Positions 27,783 to 29,365 of a DNA stretch of 29,365 nt are shown piece after piece. Numbering within the stretch: the first letter of the stretch is position 1; every line of letters starts with the position of its first letter. A model generated the notes under the pieces. The model was not told the DNA's origin, ran no database searches, and saw only the letters and a program-made list of their open reading frames with translations. The position numbers and the translations under genes were made by a program. Origin of the DNA: a virus; the IMG/VR virus record IMGVR_UViG_3300044729_002818, positions 1 to 29,365 of that record; one strand, 5' to 3'.

Positions 27783-29290
27783 AGGCTAAAAAACTCCACA
27801 CTTCGGGACGGCTTCTCCGCCTCTGACGCATAATAGCGCGCCCGATCCAATGCCATAACCGCCGCGACGGCGAGGTCGATCTTTCGCGGAGATCCGCGAT
27901 GCTCCTTGACGATGCGCGGCCCGAAACGATCCGTCTTGACGGTCGTATTCGCGAGATGCCGAACGAGAGCCTTCGAGAGGTTCGGCTCCCCGCCCCACGT
28001 GAGCGTCCCCTGCGTGACGGATTCGAAGAACGCTTGAGACGAGGCGACCATCCGGGAGGGACTCTGCGGATAGTGGACGACCCGTAGACCTTCGCGCTCG
28101 AGGATCTCGAGGCTCCTCGCCCAACGGAACGGGTCCGCCGCGAGCTCGACGATCTCGTATTTCTTCGCGAGCTCGAGGATCGCCGCCTCTACCTCGGAGA
28201 TATCGACGCGCCAATGAGGATCGTCGATCGGACGCTCGTAGCAGAGAAGGGGTTCGACGTGCCCATCGAGCGTCGCGGCGCAGAGAACCGATGCGTCGCC
28301 GTCGAAAGATCCGTCAAACGCCGCCACGATCTTCTCGCCCGGGATGAGACGGCGCGGAGACTCGAGCCTCTCGAAGGAGCCCGTCGGGAGCCACGAGGTC
28401 GCGCGCTGAATCCAACGATTAAGACGCTTCGTCTCGAACTCGTCTCGCGGGATGGACTTCGCGGCGGCGGCGAAGTCCTCGGGGTCGAGAAAGTCTCCGA
28501 ACGCAGGGTTCGCCGCGGCCCACGCCTCGGGCGAATCCCACGCGATCTCCTCGGATGCGTGGAAGTATTGGAAGAAGAAGGCGTCGTCCTGAACCTCCCC
28601 CGACTGAAGGCGCATCCCATACTGAAAGAGTCGATAGCAGATGGAGTCCTGACCTCGTGAATCCGTCCGCGCGCCCGCGGTCGAGATGCCGAGGACGAGA
28701 GGATTCTTTCGCGTACCCGATCCGAGGTTTACCGTCGCCCATAGACGATCGTCGGGCTGAACGTGGATCTCGTCGAAGATGACGGTCGAGAAGTTGTAAC
28801 CCTCCGCGCGTGAAGCGTCCGACGAGAGCACGCGAAGGACGGAGCCCGTCTCGGGGTACTCGATCACGTCGCGCATAACGCGAAGTTTTCGGGAGAGGTT
28901 CGGATCGAGCTCCACCATACGCGCGCACTCTCGGAAGACGATCCGCGCTTGAGCCCTATCCCCTGCGACGATCGCGACCTCGGCTCCGACTTCGGTAAAG
29001 AGTGAGTAGAGCGCGACGCCCGAGGCGAGGATGGACTTCCCGTTCTTTCTCGGCATTAAGAGAAGGCCGCGCCGATACTTACGGCGACCATCCTCACGAT
29101 GCGAGAAGAGTTCCGAGAGGATCTCCTTCTGCCAATCTCGGAGGCGGATTAGTTCTCCTGCGCCGTCGCCCTTCGAGAGGCGACAGAATGACTCGATAAA
29201 GTCCGCGACGACTTCGCCTTCAGGCTTAGGCGCGGCGAGCTGCGCGGATGATGGCGTCGAGCTTCGACGTCGCCGAGTTCGCGTTTTCAT
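27779..29290 (-). CDS. terL: Terminase large subunit
   Basis: The 503-aa packaging motor pumps DNA into the prohead and cuts it. The ATPase half has a Walker A-like PRKNGKS near residues 80-86 and Walker B VIFDE near 170-174. The nuclease half shows acidic residues in AFDGSFDGD (about 325-332), AADPF (about 384-388) and KIDLAV near the end. The PRKNGKS form is typical of HK97-type terminases (Terminase_1). ATG at 29290 follows AGGAGAG, supporting this start. It overlaps terS by 65 bases and the next gene by ATGA. Length is normal for the family. Confidence 0.96.
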   Translation of the reverse strand: MKTRTRRRRSSTPSSAQLAAPKPEGEVVADFIESFCRLSKGDGAGELIRLRDWQKEILSELFSHREDGRRKYRRGLLLMPRKNGKSILASGVALYSLFTEVGAEVAIVAGDRAQARIVFRECARMVELDPNLSRKLRVMRDVIEYPETGSVLRVLSSDASRAEGYNFSTVIFDEIHVQPDDRLWATVNLGSGTRKNPLVLGISTAGARTDSRGQDSICYRLFQYGMRLQSGEVQDDAFFFQYFHASEEIAWDSPEAWAAANPAFGDFLDPEDFAAAAKSIPRDEFETKRLNRWIQRATSWLPTGSFERLESPRRLIPGEKIVAAFDGSFDGDASVLCAATLDGHVEPLLCYERPIDDPHWRVDISEVEAAILELAKKYEIVELAADPFRWARSLEILEREGLRVVHYPQSPSRMVASSQAFFESVTQGTLTWGGEPNLSKALVRHLANTTVKTDRFGPRIVKEHRGSPRKIDLAVAAVMALDRARYYASEAEKPSRSVEFFSL

Positions 29291-29365
29291 CGATCTCTCC
29301 TCTCAGGCCCACCCGCGCCGCGGGCGTGAGCCCCATCTCCCGGGCGTACTTCTTCACCGCGTCCG
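29226..29365 (-). CDS. terS: Terminase small subunit, 3' part (same gene as 1-454)
   Basis: This is the continuation of the small terminase after wrapping around the junction. Bases 29258-29365 repeat 1-108, and the frame ends in TAA at 29226-29228 with the tail SKLDAIIRAARRA. The last 65 bases overlap the start of terL in another frame, a common arrangement for terS/terL pairs. It is partial here only at the window edge. Confidence 0.88.
   Translation of the reverse strand, partial: DAVKKYAREMGLTPAARVGLRGEIDENANSATSKLDAIIRAARRA
29258..29365. repeat. Terminal direct repeat, right copy
   Basis: Exact copy of bases 1-108. It carries the start of terL and part of terS, and lets both genes be read across the window edge. 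Confidence 0.95.

Noticed and set aside
1-29365. Integrase, CI/Cro pair or other temperate-phage genes
   Set aside because: None recognised on either strand; HTH proteins present are a LexA-type domain and a replication-type winged helix. The phage is probably lytic, or lacks standard integration genes.
1-29365. CRISPR array, insertion sequence or transposase
   Set aside because: No regularly spaced repeats of the right size and no transposase motifs; the only tandem repeat is the short 11-bp array at 10757-10789.

Overview
The window looks like one complete, circularised genome of a tailed dsDNA phage with siphovirus morphology, about 29.26 kb unique. Bases 1-108 are repeated exactly at 29258-29365, so the ends overlap and the small terminase gene runs across the junction. 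Every gene I can support is on the minus strand, so transcription runs from high to low coordinates and around the junction. Neighbouring genes are packed tightly: about twenty start codons overlap the previous stop as ATGA or GTGA. The DNA is GC-rich, full of CG and GATC, and uses GTG starts often. One promoter looks leaderless, and the holin and terminase are of LL-H-like and P27-like type. Together these suggest a high-GC Gram-positive host, probably an actinobacterium; this is inference.

Early unit (about 9220 down to 1043). A sigma70-type promoter with two inverted repeats (9164-9221) drives about 23 small genes. They include a small AEP-like primase, an FmdB zinc ribbon, a Cas4/RecB-like Fe-S nuclease next to a likely single-strand annealing protein, a winged-helix replication protein, two more PD-(D/E)XK nucleases, an Nmad1/DUF1599 protein, a LexA-type DNA-binding domain, a membrane-anchored double-psi beta-barrel protein, a HExxH metallopeptidase, an HNH endonuclease, and several tiny zinc-binding or one-helix membrane proteins. 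No DNA polymerase, helicase or integrase is seen. A hairpin with a T-tract at 1038-1072 ends the unit.

Late unit (957 down to 1, then 29365 down to 9370). A leaderless-looking promoter, with CGAACC/GGTTCG palindromes upstream, precedes a ParB-like protein, TerS, TerL, a 44-aa membrane protein, the portal, a small beta-rich protein, a HAD/prohead-protease fusion with an internal start, and the HK97-type major capsid protein. A strong hairpin follows the capsid gene. Next comes a three-gene sugar cassette (GT4-like and GT2-like glycosyltransferases and a nucleotidyltransferase) inside the head module, then head-tail connector, tail terminator, major tail protein, a tail chaperone pair overlapping in the -1 frame, an HK97-gp10-like protein, a short tape measure, a tail hub with inserted repeats, and a glycine-rich tail protein. 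Lysis follows: an XhlA-like protein, a cysteine-peptidase endolysin and an LL-H-type holin. A small RHRR/CxC-tail protein and a calcineurin-like phosphoesterase close the unit before a terminator at 9370-9414.

The most notable points are the glycosylation cassette between capsid and connector genes, the HAD-linker-protease fusion with a strong internal ribosome site, the late operator with LexA-like half-sites beside a phage LexA-type DNA-binding domain, and several genes absent from simple long-ORF searches (TerS and 44-, 52-, 31- and 56-aa proteins).
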